NCBI RefSeq assembly: GCF_000620845.1
Contig: NZ_KK211189.1
Coordinates: forward strand, 2,201,878-2,265,877
DNA: 64,000 bases
Origin: Exiguobacterium marinum DSM 16307
GTDB lineage: Bacteria > Bacillota > Bacilli > Exiguobacteriales > Exiguobacteriaceae
Direction: 5' to 3'
Below, one piece after another: positions 42,283 through 51,880 of the stretch. A program made the position numbers and the translations under genes. The notes under the pieces were generated by a model. That model ran no database searches, was not told the origin of the DNA, and worked only from the letters and a program-made list of their open reading frames with translations. How positions within the stretch are numbered: the stretch's first letter is position 1; every line of letters starts with the position of its first letter.

Positions 42283-43941
42283 TTATTCTTTGCCTTCGAT
42301 TGAAGCCCACTTGTAAGAGTAGTCTGCACCGAATGCATGCTCGACGATATCCTTAACGTATGGTTTCGTAAGGCGAGCTGAACCACGTTGGTAAACTGGT
42401 GAGATTGCGTTCTCTTCAAGAACGATTTTCTCAGCATCTTGCATTTGAGTCCAACGCTCAGCAGGGTCTGTGCTTGATTTCGCATCAGCGATGAGTTTAT
42501 CGAATTCTTCGTTCGACCATTTACCACGGTTGTATGGTCCGTCAGTGACGAAGAGGTCAACGAATGTCATTGGATCTTGGTAGTCAGGACCCCAACCAGC
42601 GAACGTGAACTCGAAGTCTCCATTGTTCTCAAGGTCAAGTTTGTTATTGAACGGCTGTTGCTTGATAGTAACCGTCATACCTGGAAGGTTTTTCTCTAGT
42701 TCACCTTTAATGAACTCACCGATTTGCTTCGCAGATTCTGAGTCATAGTTGAGAAGTTCAAGTTCAACTTCTTCTGTTCCGAGCTCAGAAAGCCCTTCTT
42801 CCCAAAGTTTTTGAGCTTCTTCAACGTTGTATCCGCCGATATCTCCATTACCTTCACGGAAGTCTTTTCCGTCAGGACCTGATACGAAGTCTTTTGGAAC
42901 GAAGAAGTTCGCAGGGATTGAACCGTTCGCAAGAAGTGTTTCTGCAATCGCAGATTTGTCGTAAGCGCGGTCAATCGCGTTACGGATTTTTTGGTTGTTA
43001 AGCTCTTCCACTTCTGTGTTGAATTGGAGATAGAAGATTGTCGGTTCTACGACTGTTGAGAAGTCTTCGTTATCTTGATATTGGGCTACGAGCTCCGAAG
43101 TCAAGCCTGTGCGGTCAACGTCACCATTTTCGTACAAGTTAACACCTGTCGAAACTTCTTTAACGACTTTAACGTTGATTTCTTCAAGTTTAACTGCTTC
43201 TGCATCCCAATAGTCTTCGTTCTTGACCATCTTCCAACCTTGTTCGCGCTCCCAGCTATCGAGTTTGAACGGTCCGTTGTAAAGAGTTGTCTCTGCAGAT
43301 GTACCGAAGTTTTCGCCTTGCTCTGTGTCGAATGATTCAAGTTTTGGCATGAAGACACCAAAGCTTGTCAATCCGAGGAAGTAGTCAGCTGGTGCTGTCA
43401 ATTTAACTTCAAGTGTTTGATCGTCGATTGCTTTAACGCCTACTGCATCGCGTTCGCCTTCGCCTGTATTGTACGCATCTGCGCCTTCAATGACAGACAT
43501 AACGTATGCATATTGTGAAGCGTTATCTGGGTTGAGTACTTCTTTCCAAGCGTATTCGAAGTCGTTCGCTGTGACAGGCTCCCCGTTTGACCAAGTCGCG
43601 CCTTCACGAAGCTTGAATGTGTAAGTCTTCCCGTCTTCTGAAACTTCGTGAGATTCAGCCATACCCGGAGTTGGCTCATCGTTCTCATCCATACGGTAAA
43701 GACCTTCGTTAACGTTGTTCAACACGTTGAACGATACAGCATCCGTTGCGAGTGTAGGGTTAAGTGAAGGAATATCTGAAGAATCGAGCAAGTTGAGGAC
43801 TTGCGCTTCATCAGCTGAACCTTCTGAACCTGATCCGTTTGAAGACCCTGTGTCTTCATCCCCTGTCGAACATGCAGCTAGGAATGCACTTGATAAAAGT
43901 GTAACCGAAGATGCTAAAGCAAAACCTTTTTTCTTATTCAT
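42283..43941 (-). CDS. Oligopeptide-binding lipoprotein, second OppA paralog
   Basis: Peptide ABC transporter binding protein, 552 residues, close relative of the OppA at 38586-40202. The lipobox AAC is at about residue 24 (SSAFLAACSTG), followed by a Gly/Ser/acidic linker. LNLLDSSDIPSLNPTLATDA opens the mature domain, FEYAWKEVLNPDNASQYAYV follows, and it ends with ISPVYQRGSARLTKPYVKDI. No permease or ATPase lies beside it, so it probably feeds the OppBCDF complex with a different peptide range. A weaker CodY-like box lies upstream. It has its own terminator. Confidence 0.93.
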   Translation of the reverse strand: MNKKKGFALASSVTLLSSAFLAACSTGDEDTGSSNGSGSEGSADEAQVLNLLDSSDIPSLNPTLATDAVSFNVLNNVNEGLYRMDENDEPTPGMAESHEVSEDGKTYTFKLREGATWSNGEPVTANDFEYAWKEVLNPDNASQYAYVMSVIEGADAYNTGEGERDAVGVKAIDDQTLEVKLTAPADYFLGLTSFGVFMPKLESFDTEQGENFGTSAETTLYNGPFKLDSWEREQGWKMVKNEDYWDAEAVKLEEINVKVVKEVSTGVNLYENGDVDRTGLTSELVAQYQDNEDFSTVVEPTIFYLQFNTEVEELNNQKIRNAIDRAYDKSAIAETLLANGSIPANFFVPKDFVSGPDGKDFREGNGDIGGYNVEEAQKLWEEGLSELGTEEVELELLNYDSESAKQIGEFIKGELEKNLPGMTVTIKQQPFNNKLDLENNGDFEFTFAGWGPDYQDPMTFVDLFVTDGPYNRGKWSNEEFDKLIADAKSSTDPAERWTQMQDAEKIVLEENAISPVYQRGSARLTKPYVKDIVEHAFGADYSYKWASIEGKE

Positions 43942-44049
43942 TGCGATGACCCCCTGATTTTTTCGTTTTAACGAATTGAATGATGGTAGAAAATTCAGTC
44001 ATTTGTTCTGACAGTATTTGTTACCAAAATCCCGTTGATGCAATAATAC

Positions 44050-44064
44050 AATATTCTGATAATT
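44050..44064. promoter_or_regulatory. Possible CodY box upstream of second oppA paralog
   Basis: AATATTCTGATAATT matches 13 of 15 positions of the CodY consensus, about 110 bases before the ATG, in A/T-rich DNA. Confidence 0.5.
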
Positions 44065-44108
44065 TTGCAAAGTGTTTATTTTGATTTTTCTAAAAAATTT
44101 TCTCTATA

Positions 44109-44142
44109 GGCTAAAAGCCCGCCTACAGCGGCGGGCTTTTAG
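44109..44142 (-). terminator. Terminator of the third oppA-like gene
   Basis: CTAAAAGCCCGCC and GGCGGGCTTTTAG form a perfect 13-bp stem around a six-base loop, adjacent to the stop. Confidence 0.85.
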
Positions 44143-44143
44143 C

Positions 44144-45676
44144 TCAATTTTCATATTTTTTTGTAAACGTTAGGACATATGAAGGACCGATGACCGGATA
44201 ACCGACATGTTCATAACTTTTATCAATCATATATGAACGTCCTGCTTGATAGATTGGCATAACAACTGCTTCTTCTAACAACTGTGCTTCTGCCTGTCGT
44301 AAGATCTTGTTTCGTTCATCTAAATTCTCTGTCACGCGCGCCTGATCTAGCAACTCATCATACGACTCACTTGCATATCGACTCGAATTCAACACATTTT
44401 CTGTCTCAAATTGAGTCAAATAGGCTGATAACATTGGATAGTCTGGTTGCCAACCCGACAAGGAGAATGTGTAATCACCTGAGACTTCTTTCCTAACTTT
44501 ATCTCCTAAGGGAAGCTCGATGACTTTGACTGTTAATCCGTCCAACTGTTCTAAATTCTCTTTCAACTTTGTTGAAATTTGGCGTGCTTCCTCATCAACA
44601 AAACTAAGCAGTTCAATCTCCACTTCGTCCTTCTTGAGACGTTGTTTTACACCCTCAAATAATTGATTGGGATCTCCTTCTAGCTCTTTGACAGCTGACT
44701 TTTCGTCCATGACGAGCAATCGTTCCGTTGTTTGCTCCGCTCGTGCGAGAGAATCTTCAATCGCCGTCCGTTCTAATGTCAACGCGAGGGCTTGTCGAAA
44801 CGCTACATCATTAAACGGTGCTTTTTCAACATTCGGTTTTAAGTAAAATACACCACTCCGTGATACGTCCCGAATCGTCATGACCTCTTCGTTAACAGTA
44901 GACATGTCAAAATCATATGGAATCGGATGCATCCCGGATGTTTCGGACAAGTTCGGCTCACTACGGATAGAAACGGTTTCGAGCATGACGCTCTCCGCCT
45001 CACGATACGTTTCGTTTTTATGTAACGAGACAGTTGTATCATCAATTGAATCGATTTCAAACGGACCGTTTGTTTCTAGTTCATCCCACGCCTTCGCCGA
45101 TAGTTGTGGTAAAAATGCGGGCATCGCTAGTACCTTCTCGAATCCTTCCATCGGTCGGATGAGGGTCAGCTCGAGCGTTTGATCATCGATCGCCTTAACA
45201 CCTAACGTACTGGGCTCTTTTTGCCCCAAACCAATTTCTTTTGCCGATTTGACATCTGCGAGTAAAAAACTGAATGGTGAATTCGTGTCATCGTCGACAA
45301 GTTTACGAAAATGGTCGGTGAACGTTTGCGCCGTAATCGCGTTTCCTTCTGTTGTCGTACTCTCTTTTAACGTAAACGTATATACCGTCCCGTCTTCTGA
45401 ACGCTCCAATTTTTCGACAAGGGCCGGCTCGATGGACCCATCTTCACCAAAGCGATACAGTCCTTCATATAGATGCGACAATATTGTTTGTGATGCCGGA
45501 TCAATCGCTAACATGACATCGGGTTGTGTTGGAAGTGACTCTCCGTAAATCGTCAAGGTTTGCTCTTCTGGCGGTAATAGTTCACGTGACTGCTCTCGTT
45601 GTTCGTTCCAAATAAATAAAAAAAGGATAAGGACTGAACCTAACAAGGCGGCCACGATGAATGATTTCTTTTTCAT
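44144..45676 (-). CDS. Divergent OppA-like binding protein without lipobox
   Basis: 510 residues of the same binding-protein family (ILSHLYEGLYRFGEDGSIEPALVEK; LGVKAIDDQTLELTL; VVMPIYQAGRSYMIDKS). The N-terminus has a hydrophobic segment (FIVAALLGSVLILFLFIW) but no cysteine, and I see no cysteine in the whole protein, so it cannot be a lipoprotein. It is probably anchored by an uncleaved helix. The FxYAW motif region is changed to FTDHFRKLV. AAAGGAG eight bases upstream of ATG. It is 66 bases after fabF on the same strand with no clear terminator between, so co-transcription with fabHF is possible. Confidence 0.82.
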   Translation of the reverse strand: MKKKSFIVAALLGSVLILFLFIWNEQREQSRELLPPEEQTLTIYGESLPTQPDVMLAIDPASQTILSHLYEGLYRFGEDGSIEPALVEKLERSEDGTVYTFTLKESTTTEGNAITAQTFTDHFRKLVDDDTNSPFSFLLADVKSAKEIGLGQKEPSTLGVKAIDDQTLELTLIRPMEGFEKVLAMPAFLPQLSAKAWDELETNGPFEIDSIDDTTVSLHKNETYREAESVMLETVSIRSEPNLSETSGMHPIPYDFDMSTVNEEVMTIRDVSRSGVFYLKPNVEKAPFNDVAFRQALALTLERTAIEDSLARAEQTTERLLVMDEKSAVKELEGDPNQLFEGVKQRLKKDEVEIELLSFVDEEARQISTKLKENLEQLDGLTVKVIELPLGDKVRKEVSGDYTFSLSGWQPDYPMLSAYLTQFETENVLNSSRYASESYDELLDQARVTENLDERNKILRQAEAQLLEEAVVMPIYQAGRSYMIDKSYEHVGYPVIGPSYVLTFTKKYEN

Positions 45677-45742
45677 TCGTTGTGCTCCTTTCTGTTAGAC
45701 CAACCCTTATACCCTAACCTTTTTTGAATGATATTTCTACCG

Positions 45743-46975
45743 TCAGTTCGTCACTTTCGCAAATGCGAGTGTCGCATTGTGGCCCCCGAAGCCGAGTGAG
45801 TTACTAAGTGCATACTGGATTTCAAGTTCCCGATTTCCTTCTCGTACATAGTCTAAATCACAATCCGCTGCAGGTGATTCGCAGTTAATCGTCGGATGAA
45901 TTTTACCTTCATGAATCGAAAGCGCTGTGATGACGGCCTCGACGCCACCTGCACCACCAAGGAGGTGTCCAATCATCGATTTCGAGGAGTTCACTGCGAG
46001 CTTGTCGGCATGTTCTCCGAACACACGACGAATCGCTTTTGTTTCGAGCATATCGTTGAGCGGCGTGCTCGTTCCATGCGCGTTGATGTATTGAACTTCT
46101 TCCGGTTTAATCCCGGCATCACGAATCGCTTCACTCATCGCCTTCGAGCCACCTTCTGCCTCTGGTGACGGTGCTGTGATGTGATAAGCATCTGAACTCA
46201 TGCCGTATCCGACGACTTCTGCATACATTTTCGCACCTCGTGCTAATGCATGCTCATATTCTTCTAAGACGAGCACACCTGCTCCTTCTCCCATAACAAA
46301 CCCGTCACGATTCTCGTCAAACGGACGGCACGCCGTACTTGGATCCGGATTCGTTGACAATGCTTTGTTGGAACAGAACCCTGCGAACGAGAGTGGTGTG
46401 ATCGGTGCTTCCGCCCCACCAGCGAACATCGCAATCGCATCTCCACGTTGAATAACGCGGAACGCTTCCCCGATAGAGTTCGTCCCTGATGCACAAGCTG
46501 TCACGGAACAGTTACTCGGTCCTTTTGCGCCAAGATAAATAGACACTTGTCCGCTAGCCATATTCGGAATCATCATTGGAATGAAGAATGGACTGACACG
46601 ACGTGGTCCACGTTCGTGTAGGATGGCAGATTGTTTATCAATCGTTTCGACGCCACCGATTCCGCTCCCAATCCAAGTACCGACATCATCCGCCATCGCT
46701 TTCACATCGAGCCCACTGTCTTTATGCGCAGCATCTGCTGCTAAAAGTGAATATTGAATGAAAGAGTCCATCTTACGTGCTTCTTTCGGTTCAACTAAGT
46801 GTTCAATGCTCCATTCTTTCACTTCTGCCCCAACCTTCGCCGGATACTGACTGATGTCAATCTTCGTCAAAGTATCAATCGCATTGTCCCCTTTTAAAAG
46901 GCGATCCCACATTGTCGACACATCGTTTCCTAACGGTGATACGACTCCTAACCCTGTTACTACTACTCGTTTCAT
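45743..46975 (-). CDS. fabF: 3-oxoacyl-[acyl-carrier-protein] synthase II
   Basis: Condensing enzyme elongating acyl-ACP with malonyl-ACP. 410 residues, thiolase fold. Catalytic Cys in [10 protein letters not shown] near 163, and histidines in [11 protein letters not shown] near 300 and [11 protein letters not shown] near 337. The active-site gate GFGGHNA is near the C-terminus. ATG 46975 is chosen with GGAGGGG upstream; it overlaps the fabH stop as ATGA, so the two are translationally coupled. It is under the fabH promoter and FapR operator. Confidence 0.96.
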   Translation of the reverse strand: MKRVVVTGLGVVSPLGNDVSTMWDRLLKGDNAIDTLTKIDISQYPAKVGAEVKEWSIEHLVEPKEARKMDSFIQYSLLAADAAHKDSGLDVKAMADDVGTWIGSGIGGVETIDKQSAILHERGPRRVSPFFIPMMIPNMASGQVSIYLGAKGPSNCSVTACASGTNSIGEAFRVIQRGDAIAMFAGGAEAPITPLSFAGFCSNKALSTNPDPSTACRPFDENRDGFVMGEGAGVLVLEEYEHALARGAKMYAEVVGYGMSSDAYHITAPSPEAEGGSKAMSEAIRDAGIKPEEVQYINAHGTSTPLNDMLETKAIRRVFGEHADKLAVNSSKSMIGHLLGGAGGVEAVITALSIHEGKIHPTINCESPAADCDLDYVREGNRELEIQYALSNSLGFGGHNATLAFAKVTN

Positions 46976-47931
46976 AGATGATTCCCCTCCGTAATTGTTG
47001 CCTGATTCCATGTCAAACAGCTAGCACCCCATGTGAGACCGGCACCGAACCCTGCGATGACGACCGTTTGTCCATCTTGGATTTTACCTGATTTGACCGC
47101 TTCGGCTAAAGCGAGCGGAATGGATGCTGCCGATGTGTTTGCATGGTCCTGAATGGTCATGACGACTTTCTCTTCTTCTAAATTCAACCGTTCCATCGCA
47201 GCATCGATGATTCTGCGGTTCGCCTGATGCGGTACGAGAACATCGAGGTCATTCAGAGATTTATCCGCTTTATTAAGGGCTTCAAGTACGATTTCCGGCA
47301 TTTTACGTACCGCAAACTTGAAGACTTCACGACCATTCATGACGATTTTACCCTCTTCATTTTCATATAGGTATTTACCACCAGTACCGTCACTCCCGAG
47401 TACGAATGAGTCAATCGAAGCGACCTCATCTTCTCCAAGTACGATGGCACCTGCCCCGTCCCCGAAGAGGACAGCCGTCGACCGATCATCCCAATCAATC
47501 AGACTTCCCATCTTTTCTGCCCCGATAACGAGCGTCTTTTTAAACCCTTTTGAATCCATCAAGCTCTTCGCAGTGTCCATCGCAAAGATGAATCCGCTAC
47601 ATGCTGCACTCACGTCAAACGCCACAGCCCGCTTTGCACCGAGATTCGCCTGCACGAGGCATGCTGTTGCCGGGAAAGATGGTGCTGTAGCCGTCGCACA
47701 AACGATTGCCTCAATCTCATCAATCGTGACTCCTGCGCTCTGTAGAGCACGCTCTGCGGCACGTGTTGCCATATCTGCAACCGACGTCCCTGTTTCTGCT
47801 AAATGTCGTGCCTCGATGCCTGTACGCGTACGAATCCATTCATCGCTCGTATCCATTCGCTTTTCTAAATCGATATTTGTCACCCGATTGTCCGGTAAGA
47901 ACGATCCGATGCCGATGATTCCAATATTCAT
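46972..47931 (-). CDS. fabH: 3-oxoacyl-[acyl-carrier-protein] synthase III
   Basis: Initiates fatty-acid synthesis by condensing acetyl-, or in Bacillales branched-chain, acyl-CoA with malonyl-ACP. 319 residues. The catalytic triad is present: Cys in [11 protein letters not shown] near 112, His in VPHQANRRI near 245, and Asn in [14 protein letters not shown] near 275. The N-terminal [13 protein letters not shown] and [15 protein letters not shown] are typical. It leads fabH-fabF with a FapR operator and sigma-A promoter upstream. Confidence 0.96.
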   Translation of the reverse strand: MNIGIIGIGSFLPDNRVTNIDLEKRMDTSDEWIRTRTGIEARHLAETGTSVADMATRAAERALQSAGVTIDEIEAIVCATATAPSFPATACLVQANLGAKRAVAFDVSAACSGFIFAMDTAKSLMDSKGFKKTLVIGAEKMGSLIDWDDRSTAVLFGDGAGAIVLGEDEVASIDSFVLGSDGTGGKYLYENEEGKIVMNGREVFKFAVRKMPEIVLEALNKADKSLNDLDVLVPHQANRRIIDAAMERLNLEEEKVVMTIQDHANTSAASIPLALAEAVKSGKIQDGQTVVIAGFGAGLTWGASCLTWNQATITEGNHL

Positions 47932-47948
47932 ATCGTCGACCCCTATTC

Positions 47949-47965
47949 TTAGTATCTGGTACTAA
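47949..47965. promoter_or_regulatory. FapR operator at fabHF
   Basis: TTAGTATCTGGTACTAA differs by one base from the FapR palindrome TTAGTACCTGGTACTAA and lies just downstream of and touching the -10 box of the fabH promoter. Confidence 0.88.
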
Positions 47966-47992
47966 TATAAGGGAATAAAAAGAGGATGTCAA
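47964..47992 (-). promoter_or_regulatory. Sigma-A promoter of fabHF
   Basis: Minus-strand TTGACA (47987-47992), 17-base spacer, TATATT (47964-47969). The -35 box lies in the loop and upper stem of the mtnN terminator. Confidence 0.82.
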
Positions 47993-48003
47993 TGCATCCT
48001 CTT
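47977..48003 (-). terminator. Terminator of mtnN
   Basis: Minus-strand AAGAGGATG-CATTGA-CATCCTCTT followed by TTTATT. It contains the fabH -35 box. Confidence 0.8.
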
Positions 48004-48016
48004 CGGTATAACTCGG

Positions 48017-48718
48017 TTATGCCTGTTCTAGTCGCTTCGTAACAGCCATGACCATCTTCGCAGAATTAATCGAAGCCGTTTCTAAAAATTCATCGAATGA
48101 CAAGTTCGCCTCTTCATCCGCACTATCCGAGATGGAACGTGTCACGACGAACGGTACGCCGAACTGATAACATGTTTGTGCAATTGGTGCAGCTTCCATC
48201 TCGACAGCAGCGACCTCGTCGAAATGTCCAAGAATGTCTGCTACACGTTTCGAGTCATTGATGAATGAATCTCCTGTGACGATCAACCCTTGGTGGACAT
48301 TCACATCAGGCAAGCTTTCAATCACATCTTTACAGACACTGACGAGTTTGGCATCTGCCTCATACGCCGGCGGCATCCCTGGAACTTGCCCGTATTCATA
48401 CCCGAAAGCAGTCACGTCGACATCGTGGTGACGGACTTCCGTCGAGACGACGACGTCGCCGACCTTCATTCCTTTTTTAAAGCCGCCGGCAGAGCCTGTA
48501 TTGATGACAACGTCCGGCTTGAACTTATCAATCAAGAGTGTCGTCCCGATTGCCGCATTGACTTTGCCGATGCCCGACTTCAAGATGACGACTTGCATGT
48601 TTCCAAGATAGCCTTCATAAAAATGATAGTTTGCGATTTCCGTATCTTTCCGTTCCGTCAACTCATTCCGAAGCAAATTCACTTCTTCTTCCATCGCGCC
48701 GATGATGCCTACTTTCAT
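48017..48718 (-). CDS. mtnN: 5'-methylthioadenosine/S-adenosylhomocysteine nucleosidase
   Basis: Hydrolyses MTA and SAH to adenine and the thiosugar, recycling methionine and relieving methylation inhibition. 233 residues, phosphorylase-fold nucleosidase. [13 protein letters not shown] carries the catalytic Glu near 12, NTGSAGGF near 77, [19 protein letters not shown] near 172-190 carries the ribose-binding Glu, and [11 protein letters not shown] has the catalytic Asp near 197. It follows greA (operon-like arrangement as in B. subtilis), but a hairpin lies between them. Confidence 0.95.
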   Translation of the reverse strand: MKVGIIGAMEEEVNLLRNELTERKDTEIANYHFYEGYLGNMQVVILKSGIGKVNAAIGTTLLIDKFKPDVVINTGSAGGFKKGMKVGDVVVSTEVRHHDVDVTAFGYEYGQVPGMPPAYEADAKLVSVCKDVIESLPDVNVHQGLIVTGDSFINDSKRVADILGHFDEVAAVEMEAAPIAQTCYQFGVPFVVTRSISDSADEEANLSFDEFLETASINSAKMVMAVTKRLEQA

Positions 48719-48733
48719 TCCGGTTCCTCCTCA

Positions 48734-48767
48734 TAAAGAGAGCGACTTCCGAATAGGAGGTCGCTCT
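48734..48767 (-). terminator. Hairpin between greA and mtnN
   Basis: AGAGCGACTTCC and GGAGGTCGCTCT pair with one mismatch. On the minus strand CTTTATG follows, so the terminator is weak and readthrough to mtnN is plausible. Confidence 0.65.
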
Positions 48768-48772
48768 TCGCA

Positions 48773-49246
48773 TTATTTGATTTCTTTTATTTCGACGACC
48801 ATGTCGCCACCCGGTGTTTGAACCGTAACCACGTCTCCGATTGTACGTCCAAGCAACGCCTTGGCAATCGGTGATTCATTCGAAATCTTCCCTGTGAACG
48901 GGTCCGCTTCGGCTCCACCAACGATTGTATACGTCTCGTCTTCATTGTCTTCTTGAATGAAGAACGTCACTGTCTTACCGATAGAGACAACCGAGTTATC
49001 CCCTGCGTCATCTTGAATGATGACCGCATTGCGGAGCATCTCTTCTAGTTGTGCGATTCGTCCCTCGACCATCGCTTGTTCTTCTTTTGCCGCGTCATAT
49101 TCCGCGTTCTCTGACAAATCACCGAAATCACGAGCAATCTTAATATTTTCAACGACTTCTTTACGGCGCACCGTCTTCAGTTCGTTTAATTCATTCTCGA
49201 TTTTCGCTTTTCCGTCTAACGTCATATAGTGTTGTTTTTCAGCCAT
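48773..49246 (-). CDS. greA: Transcription elongation factor GreA
   Basis: Binds the RNA polymerase secondary channel and stimulates cleavage of backtracked RNA. 157 residues. The N-terminal coiled-coil (about 10-75) carries the acidic tip in [17 protein letters not shown], and the C-terminal FKBP-like domain has [19 protein letters not shown] 49246 ([12 protein letters not shown]) is chosen with AAGGAG eight bases upstream. It lies between udk and mtnN on the minus strand. Confidence 0.96.
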   Translation of the reverse strand: MAEKQHYMTLDGKAKIENELNELKTVRRKEVVENIKIARDFGDLSENAEYDAAKEEQAMVEGRIAQLEEMLRNAVIIQDDAGDNSVVSIGKTVTFFIQEDNEDETYTIVGGAEADPFTGKISNESPIAKALLGRTIGDVVTVQTPGGDMVVEIKEIK

Positions 49247-49313
49247 TTCTGTCACTCCTTCATTGTCTCCTAGTATATTACAGCTAGGGGTGAATTGAAA
49301 ACGATTTATTTCC

Positions 49314-49949
49314 TCACGCGCGATTGCGCTCAGTGAGCACCCAACGGATTTTTGTCACGAGTAAATCAATCGCGACAAAGTTTTCTCCGCCTTCAGGAAC
49401 GATGATGTCCGCGTACCGCTTCGTCGGTTCACAGAATTGCAAATGCATCGGACGTACGACGTTCGTATACTGTGCCACGACTGAATCAATCGAGCGTCCA
49501 CGTTCATTAATATCACGTTGCATTCGTCGTAAAATTCGAACGTCCGCATCTGTGTCCACGAAGACTTTAATATCCATTAAATCACGTAAACGGGCATCTT
49601 CGAGCGCCAATATGCCTTCTACGATGACGACATCGACCGGCTCGATCAAAATCGTCTCGTCCGACCGTGTATGGGCCGCATAATCATATACTGGTTTCTC
49701 GACTGCCTGATGCTGTTGTAACTGTTGGATATGTTCGATTAACAAATCGTTATCAAAGGCGAAGGGGTGGTCGTAGTTCGTTTTGTACCGTTCCTCCATT
49801 GTCATCTCTGATTGATCCTTATAATACGCGTCTTGCTCAATCATGACGACCGATTGACCTTGAAACGCATCGACGAGCGCGCGGGCCACGGTCGTTTTTC
49901 CAGATCCGGTCCCCCCGGCCACGCCAATAATGACGGGTTTATGTTGCAT
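49314..49949 (-). CDS. udk: Uridine kinase
   Basis: Phosphorylates uridine and cytidine in the pyrimidine salvage pathway. About 211 residues. P-loop GGTGSGKT at 12-19, IEQDAYYKD near 37-45, nucleoside-binding NYDHPFAFD near 58-66, and [22 protein letters not shown] is the lid. The start is either TTG 49952 (GGAGG at eight bases) or ATG 49949 (11 bases); ATG is listed. It follows trmR by 16 bases, and in B. subtilis udk and greA are also adjacent to this set. Confidence 0.95.
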   Translation of the reverse strand: MQHKPVIIGVAGGTGSGKTTVARALVDAFQGQSVVMIEQDAYYKDQSEMTMEERYKTNYDHPFAFDNDLLIEHIQQLQQHQAVEKPVYDYAAHTRSDETILIEPVDVVIVEGILALEDARLRDLMDIKVFVDTDADVRILRRMQRDINERGRSIDSVVAQYTNVVRPMHLQFCEPTKRYADIIVPEGGENFVAIDLLVTKIRWVLTERNRA

Positions 49950-49965
49950 CAAAGTTAAGTCCTCC

Positions 49966-50607
49966 TCATCGTAATTTACGACTGATTGCTAGGCCATCAC
50001 CAAGGGGCAAAATTGCAGTATGATAATCGGTCCGTGCCATCAATTGCTCAGTAAATTGTTTTACAAGACGGACAAGCCGGCGTCTTCGACGATCAAGTAC
50101 TGATACGTCTTCAAGCAGGACGTCTCCTCTCAAAAACAAATTATCGCTGTAAATCGTACCACCAATTGGTACTAAAGCGCCATACCCATCAAAAAATTTT
50201 TGATATTGTCCTTTCGCCGCATCAATAAATACCGCATCGAACTCCCCTTCAACCGAACCAATCAATTCGACAGCATCACCATGAATGAGCGTGATACGAT
50301 CACGGACATCTGATCGCTTGATGAAGCCCGTCGCTTCTTCAAACCGGCGAGCATTCCGCTCAATTGTGACGATTTCCGCATCCGGCAACAACTCCGCCAT
50401 GCGAATGGCACTATAGCCGATCGCCGTCCCTACTTCGAGGATTCGAGCCGGTCGTTGCATCGCCAGTAACGAGAGAAGCACTTCAGAACCTGTCAGATCC
50501 ATAATCGGAACATGGTGAACGCGCGCGAATGCCTCCATCTCCGTCAACAGCGGGGAGCGGTCATTAATCAATTTTTCTACATATCCTTCATAGGATGCAT
50601 GGTCCAC
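49966..50607 (-). CDS. trmR: tRNA uridine-34 hydroxyl methyltransferase (YrrM/TrmR type)
   Basis: SAM-dependent O-methyltransferase making methoxyuridine at the tRNA wobble position in B. subtilis. 213 residues from GTG 50607 (AGAGGTG six bases upstream). The SAM loop [15 protein letters not shown] is near 57-72, the second acidic residue in IVTIERN, and the metal-binding aspartate in [27 protein letters not shown] is conserved in class III O-methyltransferases. The frame extends 22 codons further, but that stretch is the mltG terminator hairpin. The exact tRNA target is by analogy. Confidence 0.88.
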   Translation of the reverse strand: MDHASYEGYVEKLINDRSPLLTEMEAFARVHHVPIMDLTGSEVLLSLLAMQRPARILEVGTAIGYSAIRMAELLPDAEIVTIERNARRFEEATGFIKRSDVRDRITLIHGDAVELIGSVEGEFDAVFIDAAKGQYQKFFDGYGALVPIGGTIYSDNLFLRGDVLLEDVSVLDRRRRRLVRLVKQFTEQLMARTDYHTAILPLGDGLAISRKLR

Positions 50608-50631
50608 TCGTCCCACCTCTTCACTCTCTTC

Positions 50632-50665
50632 ATTCAAACGACCGGAAGCAGATGCTTCCGGTCGT
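50632..50665 (-). terminator. Hairpin terminator of mltG
   Basis: Minus-strand ACGACCGGAAGC-ATCT-GCTTCCGGTCGT, a perfect 12-bp stem followed by TTGAATG, so the tail is weak and readthrough to trmR is likely. Confidence 0.7.
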
Positions 50666-50669
50666 CCCA

Positions 50670-51812
50670 TCAATTACTGTTTGCTTCTTCAAACGCTTCC
50701 CATTCGGAACGGTACTTATTGACGTTTTGTTGGTGGTCCTCATAGTTGACTTCGAACAAGACTTCACCATTCGGGAACCCTTCACGTGGAGGGCGTGCGT
50801 AGAAGTAAATGTTCTCTGTATCGTTCGGGTTGAGCACTGCCTCAAAGGCGTCACGGCTCACGGCCGCAATCGGTCCAACTGGAATGCCTTCATAACGATA
50901 CGTATTATATAAGGAATCGTTCTCCAAGTCAGCGAACGAAGTGAAAATTGATGTTTCTCCTGTACCGTACCAAACGGTCGGGTCAGATTGTAATCTCATT
51001 CCGTCGCTTAAACGATTCTCGAAGACACCGGCGATTTCTTTTCTGTCTTCCGTCGACACGGCCTCTTTCTCGACAACGGATGCAAGAGAGAGCGTCTCGT
51101 GGAACGTACGTCCTGAATCAGCTAAACGACCTTTGTATTCTTGATACATACTTTCAGTCGGCAATAACATCTCATCGATAATTTCGTTGAGCGTCACCCC
51201 TTTATTAAATTCATATGTGGCTGGGAACAGGTATCCTTCAAGCGGATGATAGATGCCGTCCTGCAACACTTCCTCCGTCAACATTTCGTGCTCATTCACG
51301 AGAGACTGAATGTATTCACGGTCACTCAATTGTTCTGATATTTCTTCTTTCGGAATCTCGGCGACTTTCGCAAGTCGCGCAATCACCTGGTCGATTGTGA
51401 ATCCTTCCGGAATGACAAGCTTGATATCAGGGACCACAATGACTTTACCTGTTTGCAACGTTTCAATCAACTCATCGATTGATTGTGACGGAGATAGCGT
51501 GTACGTCCCCGCCTGAAACGAAGATTCATTTTTAAAGCGTGTATAGAAACGGAAAATCGTGCTACTCCTTACAAGCCCATTCTCTTCAAGTAATTCACCA
51601 ATGTATCCCGAACCAGCTCCGAGTGGGACTTCGACCTCGACCGTTTCCGTCGATGTCGGGTCAATCGGTTCGACAGAGCGCTTCACAAATACATATGCGA
51701 GAGCAGATCCTGTGGCGATGACGAGAAGGAAGATCGCAAGGATGACAACCGTGATACGGCGAACGATTCGGTTGCGGGCACGTTTCTCATCTGACATAGA
51801 TGGATGATTCAT
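50670..51812 (-). CDS. mltG: Endolytic peptidoglycan transglycosylase MltG
   Basis: Membrane-anchored lytic transglycosylase that cuts nascent glycan strands and sets chain length. 380 residues. One N-terminal membrane segment (VVILAIFLLVIATGSALAYV), then a LysM-like subdomain, then the YceG domain with ASVVEKEAVSTEDRKEIAGV (catalytic Glu near 250). LSDGMRLQSDPTVWYG and YNTYRYEGIPVGPIAAVS are further hallmarks. GGGGAG precedes ATG. It corresponds to B. subtilis yrrL, in the same order with the DUF1292 gene and trmR. Confidence 0.94.
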   Translation of the reverse strand: MNHPSMSDEKRARNRIVRRITVVILAIFLLVIATGSALAYVFVKRSVEPIDPTSTETVEVEVPLGAGSGYIGELLEENGLVRSSTIFRFYTRFKNESSFQAGTYTLSPSQSIDELIETLQTGKVIVVPDIKLVIPEGFTIDQVIARLAKVAEIPKEEISEQLSDREYIQSLVNEHEMLTEEVLQDGIYHPLEGYLFPATYEFNKGVTLNEIIDEMLLPTESMYQEYKGRLADSGRTFHETLSLASVVEKEAVSTEDRKEIAGVFENRLSDGMRLQSDPTVWYGTGETSIFTSFADLENDSLYNTYRYEGIPVGPIAAVSRDAFEAVLNPNDTENIYFYARPPREGFPNGEVLFEVNYEDHQQNVNKYRSEWEAFEEANSN

Positions 51813-51833
51813 GCATTTCTCCCCTGTTCTTTT

Positions 51834-51870
51834 TAAAAAGAGAGGCGACGAGGGATGATCCCTAGCCGCC
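51834..51870 (-). terminator. Terminator of the DUF1292 gene
   Basis: Minus-strand GGCGGC-T-AGGGAT-C-ATCCCT-C-GTCGCC followed by TCTCTTTTT. Confidence 0.82.
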
Positions 51871-51880
51871 CGTCCCCTAT

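Noticed and set aside
47318-47965. 215-codon plus-strand frame
   Set aside because: Antisense to fabH across its catalytic regions; composition rich in Ser/Pro/Thr typical of complement translations.
50608-50673. 22-codon upstream extension of trmR
   Set aside because: It is the mltG terminator hairpin. The GTG at 50607 has AGAGGTG at proper distance.
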